Assembly: GCA_947243855.1 (NCBI GenBank)
Contig: CAMXIK010000008.1
Span: forward strand, 1 to 64,000
Direction: 5' to 3'
Length of the DNA: 64,000 nt
Source of the DNA: an uncultured Lachnospiraceae bacterium
GTDB lineage: Bacteria; Bacillota; Clostridia; Lachnospirales; Lachnospiraceae
The position numbers were made by a program, and so were the translations under genes. Below the pieces are notes generated by a model, which searched no databases, was not told where the DNA came from, and saw only the letters and a list, made by a program, of their open reading frames with translations. Of the stretch, positions 54,630-62,670 are shown in pieces (position 1 is the first letter of the stretch; every line of letters begins with the position of its first letter).

Positions 54630-55757
54630 TTAAATTCCGTAGTTATCTACGTCCTCCTGAGTAATAGTGCTTGCATCAAAGCCCTTCTCGTCCATGATGA
54701 TCACCTTCTCAGCCGGCGTACCGCCGCTCTCAAGGGTCTTGATAACATCATCGATGTAGGAAGACTGGAAAGGATTACACTGGCCATCGTAATTCCAGTT
54801 ACCTGCAAGCAGCTCCTCAAGAGCCCACTTGTTGCAGTCAAAACCCATTACGATAACGTCCTTGCCTACGCCGTGAGAGATGTTAGCTGCATCCAGAGCT
54901 GCAACAGCGCCCTTAGCCATATCGTCGTTCTCAGCGTAGATTACGTTGAACTCTTTACCAGAGCTGATTACAGACTGCACGATCTGCTGTGCATTCTCTG
55001 CGTTCCAAGAAGCGGTCTGCTGCTCAACCATGTTCCAGTTATCCTCTGCCGCTACCTTATCATCCAGAGCTTTGGTACGGCCCTGCTGTGCCGCGGAACC
55101 CATCTGGCCCTGAAGGTGGATGATGTTGTAGGTCTCAAGATTCTGGTTTGCAAGCCAATCTACTGCGGTCTGGCCTTCCTTATCCATATCGGATACGATA
55201 GATGCTGCGTAAAGGCTATCGTCAGCGTCGATGGTACGGTCAAACAGGATAACCTGAACGCCCTGATCCTGCGCATCCTGTAAAACGGTATCCCAGCCAG
55301 CGGTATCTGCTGCGGAGAGAAGCAGATAATCAACACCGTCCTGAATGAACTGCTGCGCTGCCTTCACCTGATCTTCATTTGCATTACCTACTGCGGGGTT
55401 ACCATATGCAAAAGATGCGGAATAACCGTTCTCCTCGGTAAATGCTGCCTTCAGGTCTGCGTCGTTCGCGGTACGATAACCGGACTCACTAGGGTCGTTA
55501 TTGATGATACCAACAGTGATCAGCTCACCGTCTGCTGCGGGCGCCTCTGCCTCTGCTGCAGGTGCCTCCTCTGCTGCCGGAGCCTCTTCTGCTGCAGGTG
55601 CTTCCTCTGCTGCAGGTGCTTCCTCTGCTGCCGGTGCTTCCTCTGCTGCGGGCGCCTCTGCCGCAGGAGCTGCCGCTTCCTCAGAACCGCCGCCACAGCC
55701 AGCCAGAGTAGCCATTACCATAGCGCCTGTCAGTAATACTGCTAATTTTTTCTTCAT
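54630..55757 (-). CDS. Sugar ABC importer binding lipoprotein, YtfQ-like
   Basis: 375 residues from ATG 55757 (KKKLAVLLTG), after GGAGG; longer upstream frames run through the promoter. Lipobox LAGC, then a repetitive linker made of the unit APAAEE. The mature domain is a periplasmic-binding type 1 fold: VGIINNDPSESGYRTANDADLKAAF, FIQDGVDYLLLSAADTAGWDTVLQDA, VILFDRTIDADDSLY and YAENDDMAKGAVAALDA. It resembles YtfQ more than RbsB. The membrane-anchored sensor protein at 58893 is a paralogue with the same motifs. First gene of the importer operon. Confidence 0.93.
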   Translation of the reverse strand: MKKKLAVLLTGAMVMATLAGCGGGSEEAAAPAAEAPAAEEAPAAEEAPAAEEAPAAEEAPAAEEAPAAEAEAPAADGELITVGIINNDPSESGYRTANDADLKAAFTEENGYSASFAYGNPAVGNANEDQVKAAQQFIQDGVDYLLLSAADTAGWDTVLQDAQDQGVQVILFDRTIDADDSLYAASIVSDMDKEGQTAVDWLANQNLETYNIIHLQGQMGSAAQQGRTKALDDKVAAEDNWNMVEQQTASWNAENAQQIVQSVISSGKEFNVIYAENDDMAKGAVAALDAANISHGVGKDVIVMGFDCNKWALEELLAGNWNYDGQCNPFQSSYIDDVIKTLESGGTPAEKVIIMDEKGFDASTITQEDVDNYGI

Positions 55758-55854
55758 TCTAGTTTCCTCCCTTTCATGGTTCGCTCCCATCGCCGTCTGC
55801 GATGAGAGAACTATGTTTTTGGAATCGGGATTCATTGTCCCCGTCCCTGAGAAC

Positions 55855-55883
55855 ACTTTAGCAAAATGCACGACGTGATTCAA
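55855..55883 (-). promoter_or_regulatory. Promoter of YtfQ-like importer operon
   Basis: Minus strand: -35 TTGAAT (55878-55883), 17-base spacer, -10 TAAAGT (55855-55860), leader about 90 bases. The -35 is imperfect, consistent with activation by the response regulator encoded nearby. Confidence 0.65.
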
Positions 55884-55916
55884 CACCCAAAATCATCCTT
55901 TTGTGCAATTTGGGTG
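55884..55916. promoter_or_regulatory. Inverted repeat upstream of importer promoter
   Basis: CACCCAAA (55884-55891) and TTTGGGTG (55909-55916), perfect arms 17 bases apart, ending directly at the -35 of the importer promoter. The position is that of an activator site; the YesN-type regulator or the GntR-LacI protein are the candidates. Confidence 0.6.
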
Positions 55917-55927
55917 GGTTCAACAAT

Positions 55928-55966
55928 ACAAATTTGTGCTATAATAAATTTTAATAGTACAAATTT
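55928..55966 (+). promoter_or_regulatory. AraR-like operator region of GntR-LacI gene
   Basis: ACAAATTTGT (55928-55937) lies just before TATAAT (55940-55945), and GTACAAATTT (55957-55966) just after it. The half sites resemble the boxes at araA. Probable autoregulation by the adjacent GntR-LacI protein. A good -35 is not visible. Confidence 0.5.
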
Positions 55967-56171
55967 AAAATTTTAGGGTATTTTTTTACGATTTTGTTCT
56001 ACTTTTATTAATTTTAACGAAGAATTTTCCCGTTTTTGCACTGTCCTTTTATAGTCATTTTTATGAATGCGCTCTTTTGGAAGGTGTTTTCTTCCTTTTT
56101 GGGTGTTTTTATGAATAAATATAGGAGATTTTGTAAACAAACCGTGAACAGAAAAAGGAGATTTTTTTACT

Positions 56172-57254
56172 ATGAGCAAATACGAAACACTTTCGGAACA
56201 ACTTACGGAACAAATCATCCAGAATTTACAGCAGGGTATCACCGCGCTGCCTACGGAAGCGCAAATCGCCGATCAGTACCGGGTCAGCCGGCAGACCGTG
56301 CGGGCCGCGCTCTCCCTGCTTCGTGAAAAAGGTCTGATCGAAAGCCGTCAGGGAAGCGGCTCCTACGCCACCGGTCTTTTGCCCGACGTCTCGCAGAATC
56401 TCATCCCTATCCTGATTGCCAGCAGTCAGGAATACATCTACCCCCATCTGCTCACAGACATTCGTTCCTCGCTGGCGGAAAAAGGCTATCAGCTTCAAGT
56501 CTGCCCCACAGACAACGACACCTCCAAGGAACGGCGGATTTTACTTTCCCTCTTGGAGGCGCCTCCCCGCGGCCTGATCGTAGAAGGTTCTAAAAGCGCC
56601 CTTCCCACACCGAATGCGGACCTCTACGAAAAGTTAAAGGCAAAAGGCGTCCGGCTGCTCTTTCTTCATAATAAATATGAGGCGCTGGCAGAAGAAGTCT
56701 GCATCAAGGACGATAATTATTACGGCGGTTACCTGTTAGCCAATCATCTCGCCGAGCTTGGACACACCGCCATCGCGGGGCTCTTTAAAATAGACGACAG
56801 GCAGGGGCCCGAGCGCTACCTTGGCGCCGCCTCCTGCCTGCGCGATCTGGGATTGGAACTTACGGATTCCCATGTGGGCTGGTTTCAGTCATCGGATATC
56901 AACGCATTGGAAAAGAAACAGGACACCCGGTTTCTCGCCGCCTTTATCAGAGAGCAGCTCTCCGGCTGTTCCGCCGTGATCTGTTATAACGATGAGATCG
57001 CCTACTGGCTGATAAAGGAACTTTCCTACGCCCACCTTCAGGTTCCCCGGGACGTCTCCGTGGTCTGCTTTGACAACAGTTATCTAAGCGAACTGAGCAA
57101 AATCCGAATCACTACCATGACCCATAAGCCGCACGAGATGGGATTCTGTGTGGCCGACACCATGGTACGTTTGCTACAGGGGATTTCTACGGTGTCCCAA
57201 GAAATCCCTTGGGAACTGGTGCGCAAGGACAGCGACGGCCCAGCCCGCCCCTAA
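56172..57254 (+). CDS. GntR-LacI family regulator, AraR paralogue
   Basis: 360 residues. GntR winged helix (1-70, LQQGITALPTEAQIADQYRVSRQTVRAALSLLREKGLIESRQGSG) plus a LacI-type ligand domain (about 75-345: LIPILIASSQEYIYPHLLTDIRSSL; LIVEGSKSALPTPNADLYEKL; CYNDEIAYWLIKEL; VCFDNSYLSEL). It shares motif order and wording with the araR product, so the two are paralogues, presumably with different sugars or targets. It is divergent from the importer and convergent with the response regulator, overlapping the stop of the latter by four bases. Confidence 0.92.
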   Translation: MSKYETLSEQLTEQIIQNLQQGITALPTEAQIADQYRVSRQTVRAALSLLREKGLIESRQGSGSYATGLLPDVSQNLIPILIASSQEYIYPHLLTDIRSSLAEKGYQLQVCPTDNDTSKERRILLSLLEAPPRGLIVEGSKSALPTPNADLYEKLKAKGVRLLFLHNKYEALAEEVCIKDDNYYGGYLLANHLAELGHTAIAGLFKIDDRQGPERYLGAASCLRDLGLELTDSHVGWFQSSDINALEKKQDTRFLAAFIREQLSGCSAVICYNDEIAYWLIKELSYAHLQVPRDVSVVCFDNSYLSELSKIRITTMTHKPHEMGFCVADTMVRLLQGISTVSQEIPWELVRKDSDGPARP

Positions 57255-58879
57255 GCCTTTGCTCCCGCCCGGTACTCTCTTGGCGTGCATCCCTGCGTTT
57301 TCTTAAAGACAAAACTAAAATAGTGGGGGTCTTTATATCCAACCTCCTGCGCGATTTCCCCGGTGTGCATCTGCGTCTGGCGCAGAAGCTTTTTCGCCTT
57401 CTCCATGCGTTTTCCCGTCACATACTCCACAAAGGTCACCTGCATGGCTCTGGAAAAAATCGCGCTGAAATAGTTGGCGCTGACGTTCACTTCTCCCGCT
57501 ACCAGATTCAGGGAAAGGCTTTCCTGCGAATAGTTTTCTTCTATATAAGAGAGCGCCTTTTTTAAGATCCGTTCGCTCTGGTTATCCGACTCCCGGTCCC
57601 TCAGTTCCAAGGCCTTCTCGATTAAGCCGCAGAAATACTCCTGTAATTCTTCCGCACCATACTGTCTTTCCGGCGTCAGTCCCCTGTCGCTCATAAGCTG
57701 TATCAGTTCTTCTTTCTCACAGCCAAGGGACTCCACAAAGGCAACCGTCACGAAATAGGCATGAATCGTCAAATAATTGCGGAACATAGCCGATTGCAGC
57801 GCCTCGCCTAAGGAAAGCATATAGTTTTCCACATAGTCCTCCACCTCGTCCTTCACGCCATGAAGCAGGAAATCCCGCATAATCTCCGAATCCATTTTGG
57901 AGGAATCAATATTCCCGATTCTGCCGCCTTCTTCCTTGCCGGGTATATTCAAACGCACCGTCTCCCCGGTAAATACATGCTGCCCCGGCATCAAAAAGCG
58001 ATACGCAAAAAGATGGTTTGCATTGCTGTAACACTGCGCCAAAAGGCTCAATCTTTCCACCGGTTCTCCCACTGCCACATACCAATCCAGCGTTTCTTGC
58101 GCCGGATGGCAGATCCGCTCCACATTTTCCAAACTTCTGGCCACAAGCTCCGGCATCTGCTCCACGCTCCCTTTGATCAGCACGCCGTATGTATTGACAT
58201 TCCACCGAAAAACAAGGTTCTCTGGATAACGCACAAAATAATGCAGCAGCTCCTCCCGCTTTCTGGCAAAGCCCTCGGACTCCATACCCATATTTTCCCC
58301 GATCTTTCTTTCCTGCAAATTAAACAGCAATATGTTGTAACAGGCCGCATTGATTTTGAGGGAAAGCTTAGCCGCCTCCTCATAAATATCCTGAACCGGC
58401 ATACGCCCCTCAAACACCTTGACAAAAAAATCTGTTCTGGAAAACTGCTCGTACTCTCTTGCTTCGCTCTGGAACTTTTCCTGAAACGTCTTCTGTTCCC
58501 GCTCATTCTCGATCTTAGTCTTAAGCTCCGCCAAGACCTTTTGCATAGCCGCCCTCGTAATCGGCTTCAAAAGATACTGCTCCACCCCAACCTGAATCGC
58601 GCCTCTGGCATACTCAAAATCATCATACCCGCTGATGATAATAATTTTCATATCGGGAAATTCCTGATGCACCAGACGGCTTAAAGACAGCCCGTCCATA
58701 AATGGCATTTTAATATCCGTAAGCAGAACGTCCGGTTTCAGTTTCTGTATAAGGGGAAGAGCCATCTCCCCGTCGCTGGCCTCTCCCACAAACTCATAGC
58801 CGTACTGCTGCCATGGGATATTATCCCTCAGCCCTTCTCTGACAATACTCTCATCCTCCACCAGAAACACTTTCAGCAT
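57251..58879 (-). CDS. Response regulator, YesN type (receiver plus AraC domain)
   Basis: 542 residues. Receiver domain at 1-125: acidic pair in VEDES, phospho-acceptor D55 in LLTDIKMPFMDG, Lys in YLLKPITRA. A long middle region (130-430) is typical of YesN proteins. The C-terminal AraC-type DNA-binding domain has SLNLVAGEVNVSANYFSAIFSRAMQVTFVEYVTGKRMEKAKKLL and IAQEVGYKDPHYFSFVFKKTQGCTPREYR. It is encoded after the sensor binding protein (13-base gap) and kinase, so it should be their output and probably activates the importer operon. Confidence 0.94.
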   Translation of the reverse strand: MLKVFLVEDESIVREGLRDNIPWQQYGYEFVGEASDGEMALPLIQKLKPDVLLTDIKMPFMDGLSLSRLVHQEFPDMKIIIISGYDDFEYARGAIQVGVEQYLLKPITRAAMQKVLAELKTKIENEREQKTFQEKFQSEAREYEQFSRTDFFVKVFEGRMPVQDIYEEAAKLSLKINAACYNILLFNLQERKIGENMGMESEGFARKREELLHYFVRYPENLVFRWNVNTYGVLIKGSVEQMPELVARSLENVERICHPAQETLDWYVAVGEPVERLSLLAQCYSNANHLFAYRFLMPGQHVFTGETVRLNIPGKEEGGRIGNIDSSKMDSEIMRDFLLHGVKDEVEDYVENYMLSLGEALQSAMFRNYLTIHAYFVTVAFVESLGCEKEELIQLMSDRGLTPERQYGAEELQEYFCGLIEKALELRDRESDNQSERILKKALSYIEENYSQESLSLNLVAGEVNVSANYFSAIFSRAMQVTFVEYVTGKRMEKAKKLLRQTQMHTGEIAQEVGYKDPHYFSFVFKKTQGCTPREYRAGAKA

Positions 58880-58892
58880 TTGTCTCTCCCTT

Positions 58893-59918
58893 CTAATAAC
58901 TTCTCTCGTCCAAAACTTCCTGTGTCACATTCTCCATCGTAAACACATCCTCTTCCACATAATATTGTTTTTCAACCGGCTCTCCGGCCTCCAGCATATC
59001 GATCACCCGCAGCAGATATTCTCCCTGATTAGGATTACATTCGATATCAACGTTAATCGTCCCTTCCGCCACCATCTCTAACGCGCTCTCCACCGCGTCA
59101 AAGGAAATCATCATAATCTCACCGTCCACGCCTACCGTCCGTCCGGATTCCCGAATCGCTTCAATGGCTCCAAAAGTCATATCGTCATTCTGTGACACCA
59201 CCACGTCAATGTCCGGGTATTTGCGTAAAAATCCGCGCATCACTTCTTTGCCCTTGGTTGAGGTAAACTCCGCGCACTTCTGTTCGAGAATATTCCAGTT
59301 TTCATGCTCACGGGCTACGGAAGCAAATCCCACCGTCCGTCCAAGCTGGGAAGAAGAACCCTCCGTTCCCGCAAGCACCACGATACTAACAGGTTCCTGC
59401 GCATTTCCTTTTTTTCTAAGCTCCTGTTCCAGCCAATGCCCGGCCTTTTCCCCCTCCTCCACAAAATTACTTCCCACGCAGGTCACATACAGGCTCTCGT
59501 CCTCCACATCCACGCTTCTGTCCATAAGGATAACGGGTATCTTCGCCTCCTTCGCTTCCTGCAGCACAGTGTCCCAGCCGGTCTCCACTACCGGAGAAAA
59601 AATAATGTAATCCACCCTCTGGGAGATAAAACTTCTGATCGCCTTAAGCTGGTTTTCCTGCCTCTGTCTGGCGTTGTTATAAATCAGAAAATAACCGTTC
59701 TCCTGCGTGAACGCGTTCTGCACCGATTCCGTATTGGCCGTCCGGAACCCGGATTCACTCCCAAGCTGCGATACGCCCACAACGATCCTGTCGTCCTTCT
59801 CCACCTGCGTCATTTCCTCTATATCCGTAAAAAGCCTGCTGCCAAACACCATAAACATCAAAATCAACACAAAAAGTATTCCGGCCATCACGACGCCATA
59901 CGATCTTTTACGAAACAT
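58893..59918 (-). CDS. Membrane-anchored sugar-binding sensor protein (XylFII-like)
   Basis: 341 residues. An uncleaved N-terminal anchor (about 8-28, GVVMAGILFVLILMFMVFGS) without lipobox replaces the lipoprotein signal. The binding domain is a paralogue of the importer binding protein: VGVSQLGSESGFRTANTES, FISQRVDYIIFSPVVETGWDTVLQEA, PVILMDRSVDVEDESLY, SQNDDMTFGAIEAI. Genes of this kind beside LytS/YesM kinases encode sugar sensors that touch the kinase outside the cell (XylFII-LytS of Clostridium beijerinckii is the studied example). Its start overlaps the kinase stop by 11 bases. Confidence 0.88.
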   Translation of the reverse strand: MFRKRSYGVVMAGILFVLILMFMVFGSRLFTDIEEMTQVEKDDRIVVGVSQLGSESGFRTANTESVQNAFTQENGYFLIYNNARQRQENQLKAIRSFISQRVDYIIFSPVVETGWDTVLQEAKEAKIPVILMDRSVDVEDESLYVTCVGSNFVEEGEKAGHWLEQELRKKGNAQEPVSIVVLAGTEGSSSQLGRTVGFASVAREHENWNILEQKCAEFTSTKGKEVMRGFLRKYPDIDVVVSQNDDMTFGAIEAIRESGRTVGVDGEIMMISFDAVESALEMVAEGTINVDIECNPNQGEYLLRVIDMLEAGEPVEKQYYVEEDVFTMENVTQEVLDERSY

Positions 59919-61392
59919 GTCCGTCCTCCCTTTCCTCCGTATACGGAACTGCCGGAATTACAATCTCCACACGGGTTCCTTGCCCTCTGACGGAGGTAAT
60001 CTGCATTCCGTACTCTGTACCAAAATTCATACGGATTCTCTCGTTGACATTGGCAAGTCCGAACCCCTTCTCCGTCTCTTTACAGGGTTTCTTAATCTCC
60101 TCTTGCAGCTTATGAAGCTCCTCTTCCTCCATGCCGACGCCGTTGTCCTCTACGGTAAACCGTATCTCATCCCCGCAGAGGCTGCCTGTGACAAGAATAT
60201 TTCCCTTCGCCCGCTTGTATTTAATGCCGTGATAGAGAGAATTCTCCACCAAAGGCTGGAGCGTCAGCTTCAAAATCTGATACCCGTAAAGTTCTGGAGC
60301 AAATCTGATCTCATACTCTAAAATATCCCGGTATCGCATCTGCTGAATTTCCAGATAGCTTTTAATATGAAGTTCTTCCTCCTGAATGGTAATATATTCT
60401 TTCCCTTTGCTGAGCACCAGACGGAAAAACTCCGACAGCGACATCACCATATTTACCGCCTGATCGGAATCGTTTCCCTCAATCAGCCATACGATCGTAT
60501 CCAGTGTGTTGTAAAGAAAGTGCGGGTTAATCTGCTCCTGCAAAAGCCGCAAATCCGCTTTGCGCATCTTTCTCTCATCCTCTTTAATCTTGGACACCAG
60601 CCCCTCGAGGCTCTCTGTCATGCTGTTTACACTATCCGCCAAAACAGCCACCTCGTCCTGCGACTCCGCCACGGCTCTCGCCGAGAAATCCCCCTTCGCA
60701 ACCTGCTCCGTCACCTTGGAAAGCTCTTTAATCGGCCTTGTAATATCCGTCACAATCATGACAATCAAAAGGATTACCATAAAAATCAGAAAAACAAGCA
60801 TCCCTCCGCAGAAAAGAGTAAAGTTGTGCACCTTCACGTTCAACTGGCTTGTCAGGTGCTCCATGCTCTTGGTCTGGTAATAAATATAATACTGAATATT
60901 ATCCTGAATCAATTCGGTTAAAATATAAATATTATCCTCAAGCATCACGATGTTGGTATCATACCCCACATCCATCTCCAAATTTGTCCGGATATCGTCC
61001 ACACGGTTTTCCAGCGTATCGATGTTGCGCAGAAGAATCTGTAATCTGGCGCGGCTTTCCCCGTCCAGAGTGATGCTCATAAGGTTGCCAAACTCATCCC
61101 GCAGTTCATGAAGAAGCACATACGGGTCTACCAGACTCCCGTCGCTTCCCACGGTGTCGAAGGTCACTGCGCCCACCACAAGTTTATAGAGGCTTTCGTC
61201 CATCTCTTCTTTAAAGTTCAGGTTATAGTTGTTGGCCACAGTCAGGTTATCCACGATGTCCTCATAGGCTCCGCTGTAATTGTGCAGGGCATACACCAGA
61301 TAGAGGGACATCACCAAAAACGGAATCCCTACCGCCATGGACAGCAGCATCAGTTTATATTTTATGGAATACTTCACTTTCGCAGGATTCAT
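59908..61392 (-). CDS. Sensor histidine kinase, YesM/LytS type
   Basis: 494 residues. Membrane segment 1 (about 13-33), an external helical region of about 155 residues, membrane segment 2 (about 193-216, GGMLVFLIFMVILLIVMIV), HAMP (to about 268), His_kinase domain with the phospho-histidine in QEQINPHFLYNTLDTIVWL, and ATPase domain with LQPLVENSLYHGI, VEDNGVGM and GFGLANVNERI. The external part is small and helical with no sugar pocket, in keeping with sensing through the binding protein encoded next. First gene of the three-gene sensor operon, divergent from a GGDEF gene. Confidence 0.94.
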   Translation of the reverse strand: MNPAKVKYSIKYKLMLLSMAVGIPFLVMSLYLVYALHNYSGAYEDIVDNLTVANNYNLNFKEEMDESLYKLVVGAVTFDTVGSDGSLVDPYVLLHELRDEFGNLMSITLDGESRARLQILLRNIDTLENRVDDIRTNLEMDVGYDTNIVMLEDNIYILTELIQDNIQYYIYYQTKSMEHLTSQLNVKVHNFTLFCGGMLVFLIFMVILLIVMIVTDITRPIKELSKVTEQVAKGDFSARAVAESQDEVAVLADSVNSMTESLEGLVSKIKEDERKMRKADLRLLQEQINPHFLYNTLDTIVWLIEGNDSDQAVNMVMSLSEFFRLVLSKGKEYITIQEEELHIKSYLEIQQMRYRDILEYEIRFAPELYGYQILKLTLQPLVENSLYHGIKYKRAKGNILVTGSLCGDEIRFTVEDNGVGMEEEELHKLQEEIKKPCKETEKGFGLANVNERIRMNFGTEYGMQITSVRGQGTRVEIVIPAVPYTEEREDGHVS

Positions 61393-61446
61393 TTCGCTTC
61401 TCCTTTGTCTCCCATTTTACCAATTTTTCGATCAAAGATAAAGCGT

Positions 61447-61475
61447 TTGCAATCTTTTCTATTAAGGTGTATATT
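61447..61475 (+). promoter_or_regulatory. Promoter of GGDEF gene
   Basis: -35 TTGCAA (61447-61452), 17-base spacer, -10 TATATT (61470-61475), leader about 37 bases. Confidence 0.65.
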
Positions 61476-61518
61476 AAATATGTATATTTTTAAAAATAGA
61501 AGCGAAAGAATATGATTG

Positions 61519-62607
61519 ATGAAAAAAGACTCCGTTTTATCTACTATTTATGAGAATATCTGCCGGGATACCGGAAAGCAGAACGAATCCGCCAAGCTAA
61601 TTGTCGTAGTTCGTCTGTTAACTCTCGCTATGCTGATCCATTCTTTTGTCTTCTGTATTCTTGTCGCTCTCACGGCGCACACAGGAGCGCTTGCTTTTTC
61701 CCTAATATCTCTCGTTATTTTTTTAGCTATCTTTGTATCGTCATACCACTGCGGTACGTTTGTTTCCTATTGTATTTTGAATGTCTGCATTTTATTTTGG
61801 AGTGTAATGAATGTCTACTATTTCGGCTGGAATATCGGCATTCAACACTTTTTGGTCGTTCTGTTGGTCTTTGTCTTTTTTTCCAAATACAAGCATGAAC
61901 GCGCAAAAATTCTCTACGCATCATTTTTATTTATTTTACGCCTGATTTTGTATTATTACTGCCGCTCCCACAAACCGCTCACCGTTCTTGACGCCGATTT
62001 CAGCAATGCTCTGCAAGTCATAAATTCCTTCTTTGTTTTTCTGTCTCTGGGGCTGGTTGCTTATCTGTTCAGCACCACCACACAGGAAATGGAAGGGAAA
62101 CTGATCGAATACAACCGAAAACTGATGAAGCAGGCCAATACCGATACGCTGACCGGTCTTTACAACCGTCGGCGCACCATGGAATATCTCGACTCGCTTC
62201 TCAAAAACGCAGAGTCACAGATCAGCATCTGTCTGTGTGACATTGACCATTTCAAGCGCGTCAACGACACATATGGCCATGACGTGGGCGACACCGTTCT
62301 GACTACTATTGCCGAAGCCTTTCGGAAAAGGCTGCCTCCCGATACCTTTGTCTCCCGTTGGGGCGGCGAAGAGTTTCTCCTGATTTTCCCACGCCTGAAC
62401 GGGGACGAGGCGGGAACTGCGCTGGAAATATTCCGGCAAAAACTTCGGGAGATTGTCTTTGACGGCGGCTCGGAGAAGTTCACCATCTCCCTGACCTTTG
62501 GATTGGTAGAATACGACTTCCACAGCGACATTACCACCGTCTTAAAAGAAGCCGACGAAAAACTATATATCGGTAAGGAAAGCGGACGAGACCGGGTCAT
62601 TTTTTGA
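61519..62607 (+). CDS. Membrane diguanylate cyclase (GGDEF)
   Basis: 362 residues from ATG 61519; the ribosome site is poor, and a TTG at 61516 is also in frame. Six membrane segments (about 28-195) with short loops form a multi-pass membrane sensor without an external domain. The GGDEF domain starts at NTDTLTGLYNRRRTMEYL, with LCDIDHFKRVNDTYGHDVGDTVL and an intact active site SRWGGEEFLLIFPR. No RxxD inhibitory site is obvious. Divergent from the sugar-sensing kinase. An inverted repeat GACCGG/CCGGTC spans its stop (62590-62614). Confidence 0.92.
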   Translation: MKKDSVLSTIYENICRDTGKQNESAKLIVVVRLLTLAMLIHSFVFCILVALTAHTGALAFSLISLVIFLAIFVSSYHCGTFVSYCILNVCILFWSVMNVYYFGWNIGIQHFLVVLLVFVFFSKYKHERAKILYASFLFILRLILYYYCRSHKPLTVLDADFSNALQVINSFFVFLSLGLVAYLFSTTTQEMEGKLIEYNRKLMKQANTDTLTGLYNRRRTMEYLDSLLKNAESQISICLCDIDHFKRVNDTYGHDVGDTVLTTIAEAFRKRLPPDTFVSRWGGEEFLLIFPRLNGDEAGTALEIFRQKLREIVFDGGSEKFTISLTFGLVEYDFHSDITTVLKEADEKLYIGKESGRDRVIF

Positions 62608-62670
62608 TCCGGTCATTATTTATACCCTTCCCTCATATAGTAATACAAATCTCTCTTTGTAGGTGTATTC

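Larger units (their letters stand above)
55758..56171. other. Divergent regulatory region, importer / GntR-LacI gene
   Basis: About 410 bases without a gene. It contains the importer promoter (55855-55883), a 31-base inverted repeat (55884-55916), an AT-rich operator-like stretch with ACAAATTTGT (55928-55937) and GTACAAATTT (55957-55966), and a TATAAT (55940-55945). The GntR-LacI transcript would have a leader of about 220 bases with long T/A tracts and no clear fold. No open frame is convincing. Confidence 0.65.

Noticed and set aside
58893-59918. Anchored binding protein as a second importer component
   Set aside because: It lacks a lipobox, has no permease genes of its own and overlaps the kinase gene, so a sensor role is more likely.
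61393-61518. c-di-GMP riboswitch upstream of the GGDEF gene
   Set aside because: The mapped promoter leaves only a 37-base leader, and the conserved GEMM sequence is absent.
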